The notes under the pieces are model-generated. The model had not been told where the DNA came from and ran no database searches. It saw only the letters and a list, made by a program, of their open reading frames with translations. Below are positions 6,112 through 7,261 of a stretch of 7,261 nucleotides of DNA, piece by piece (the first letter of the stretch is position 1; every line of letters begins with the position of its first letter). This stretch comes from JAYSRU01 sp043720875 (GTDB lineage Bacteria > Bacteroidota > Bacteroidia > Flavobacteriales_D > Crocinitomicaceae): NCBI GenBank assembly GCA_043720875.1, contig JAYSRU010000272.1:1-7261 (forward strand), read 5' to 3'. Both the position numbers and the translations under genes were made by a program.

Positions 6112-7086
6112 TTATAAAATTACATTAAACAAATACCCAGAAATAATGATACAGATGGTCACTACCGTGAAAAAAATAGCAATCAATTTCCAAGTCATTA
6201 CTTTTTTCAATAACATAGCTTCCGGAATGGAAAGACCAACCACTGCCATCATGAATGCTATCGCTGTACCAATAGGAACACCTTTGTGCACAAAAACTTC
6301 AATAACAGGTAATACTCCAGCAGCGTTACTATACATTGGAACACCTAAAATTACCGCTACGGGAACAGCAAAGGGATTGTCTTTGCTAATATATGCCTCA
6401 AAAAATCCTGTTGGCACAAAACCATGCATAGCAGCACCGATTGCGATTCCGATAATAATGTACCAAAAAACACCTTTTATAATTCCCCAAGCTTCTCTAA
6501 AGATTTCTGGAATACGTTGAACAAATGTTTTTTTGTCTTGATCCAGTTCATCCTCCTTATTAGCGTGAGCAAGAATGCCTTGAACCCAAGGAGTGAGTAA
6601 GTGTTCAACATTGAGTTTATGTAAAATAAAACCACCAGTCATTCCTAAAAACACACCACTTGTTACGTAAATTATGGTTGCTTTTAACCCAAACATCCCT
6701 ATGAACATAGCAATAGCAACCTCATTAATCAAAGGAGAGGTAATTAAGAACGCAAAAGTTACTCCCAAGGGAATCCCACCTTTCACAAAACCGATAAACA
6801 AGGGCACAGAAGAACACGAACAAAACGGTGTAATTGCACCGAAAAGGGATGCCAAAAAGTATTCTAAACCATAAAGTTTACGTCTTGATAAAAAATTCTG
6901 AATTCGATCAACCGGAAAGTATGAATTTACAACTCCCATGACAGAAGTGATGATGAACAATAAAATTAGAATCTTAATTGTATCAAAAAAGAAGAAATTT
7001 AAAGCATCGCCAAGCTTACTTCCCTCGGCAAGATTAAAAACAGTATATATGAGTATATCCGCAAGGTATTGTAACCAGTCAAACAT
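6112..7086 (-). CDS. arsP: ArsP-family organoarsenical efflux permease
   Basis: This 324-residue polytopic membrane protein belongs to the ArsP_1 permease family (formerly DUF318). Characterised ArsP proteins export trivalent organoarsenicals such as methylarsenite and trivalent roxarsone. The signature TPFCSCSSVPLFIGF (86-100) is intact with C89 and C91, followed by GGIPLGVTFAFLITSPLIN. A second, related half appears at about 248-290 (GVPMYSNAAGVLPVIEVF, then KGVPIGTAIAFMM and LSIPEAML), showing the internal two-fold repeat of the family. A charged loop (about 175-195, HANKEDELDQDKK) separates the halves. Length and roughly eight helices fit the shorter ArsP proteins. The start at 7086 lies 23 bp after the ArsD-like stop codon. 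The family also contains permeases of unknown substrate, so the arsenic assignment leans on the arsF, arsG and arsD-like neighbours. Confidence 0.82.
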   Translation of the reverse strand: MFDWLQYLADILIYTVFNLAEGSKLGDALNFFFFDTIKILILLFIITSVMGVVNSYFPVDRIQNFLSRRKLYGLEYFLASLFGAITPFCSCSSVPLFIGFVKGGIPLGVTFAFLITSPLINEVAIAMFIGMFGLKATIIYVTSGVFLGMTGGFILHKLNVEHLLTPWVQGILAHANKEDELDQDKKTFVQRIPEIFREAWGIIKGVFWYIIIGIAIGAAMHGFVPTGFFEAYISKDNPFAVPVAVILGVPMYSNAAGVLPVIEVFVHKGVPIGTAIAFMMAVVGLSIPEAMLLKKVMTWKLIAIFFTVVTICIIISGYLFNVIL

Positions 7087-7109
7087 GCAAATTATTATTT
7101 CTTAAATTT

Positions 7110-7261
7110 TTAGCAACATTTACTACCTTCAGAATCTGAAGAAGTATCACCGCAAGATTGATTAGAAGCACTTGGGGATGCAGGTCCACAACAACCGCTG
7201 TCTTGTGAATTTCCCAAAACACTTGCTGTATCCCCTTTCGTTGGAAAACCTTTTTGAGCCC
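7110..7261 (-). CDS. arsD: ArsD-like arsenic metallochaperone, C-terminal end only
   Basis: Only the last 49 codons are inside the window; the start lies beyond 7261. The visible protein begins AQKGFPTKGDTASVLG and then has GCCGP, a single Cys in QSCGD, and a terminal KCC. This fits the end of ArsD: the glycine/Tyr-Pro segment near the end of the thioredoxin-like domain (AGRYPKRAELARWFG in the plasmid R773 protein as I recall it), then a flexible tail with vicinal Cys pairs that bind As(III). ArsD normally passes arsenite to the ArsA ATPase, which is not in this window. The tail here is longer and richer in Ser than the R773 tail. The key N-terminal CC and C motif cannot be checked because it is outside the window; another Cys-tailed arsenic protein is possible. 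Confidence 0.58.
   Translation of the reverse strand, partial: AQKGFPTKGDTASVLGNSQDSGCCGPASPSASNQSCGDTSSDSEGSKCC

Larger units (their letters stand above)
3004..7261 (-). other. Eight-gene arsenic-type operon (5' end beyond the window)
   Basis: All eight minus-strand genes are packed head to tail. In the order of transcription the gaps are 23, 3, -1, 10, 6, 1 and -4 bp. There is no room for internal promoters except within coding sequence. The visible order is arsD-like, arsP, cupin, dinB-like, rhodanese lipoprotein, arsF, arsG, fmdE-like. Four of the eight products have thiol or Cys motifs of known redox or arsenic relevance. No regulator or promoter is visible, so these must lie upstream of 7261, where an ArsR-type repressor would be expected. 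Confidence 0.8.

Overview
The window looks like a low-GC Bacteroidetes (Flavobacteriia-type) chromosome. The evidence is AT-rich intergenic DNA, starts without clear Shine-Dalgarno sequences, a TAnnTTTG-type -7 promoter element, a secreted protein with a typical flavobacterial signal peptide and mature N-terminus, and several lipoproteins. I cannot name the genus. No rRNA, tRNA, CRISPR array, insertion sequence or phage gene is visible.

Layout. (1) Positions 1-552, minus strand: the N-terminal 184 residues of a secreted, probably T9SS-type, protein. (2) A divergent intergenic region at 553-682 with a good Bacteroidetes promoter for the minus-strand gene. (3) Positions 683-2176, plus: a sodium:solute symporter of unknown substrate. 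(4) Positions 2286-2831, plus: a small two-helix membrane protein whose C-terminal half is a Cys/Met/Lys-rich tail built of repeats, followed by a strong intrinsic terminator with a 12-bp stem and TTCG loop at 2871-2902. (5) Positions 3004 to beyond 7261, minus: one tightly packed run of eight genes that reads as a (organo)arsenic-resistance operon.

Order of the operon in its own direction: the C-terminal end of an ArsD-like metallochaperone (cut by the window edge), an ArsP-family organoarsenical permease, a small degenerate cupin, a DinB-family protein, a rhodanese lipoprotein with a duplicated Cys-rich tail, an ArsF-like thioredoxin-fold lipoprotein, an ArsG/CcdA-like membrane protein, and an FmdE-like lipoprotein. 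Gaps between genes are -4 to +23 bp, with stop/start overlaps at two junctions, so co-transcription and translational coupling are likely. No promoter or ArsR-type regulator is visible, so both should lie upstream of position 7261.

How the genes may work together (inference): ArsD would bind trivalent arsenic in the cytosol and ArsP would export trivalent organoarsenicals. ArsF and ArsG belong to the family set described for reduction and extrusion of nitroaromatic arsenicals. ArsG carries a CcdA-like pair of membrane cysteines, and three products of the operon (rhodanese, ArsF, FmdE-like) are predicted lipoproteins outside the inner membrane. The distal half of the operon may therefore be an extracytoplasmic thiol-redox and metalloid-handling module. 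The convergent Cys/Met-rich membrane protein at 2286-2831 could be a soft-metal binder in the same neighbourhood. These ideas come from reading the sequence; no searches were run.
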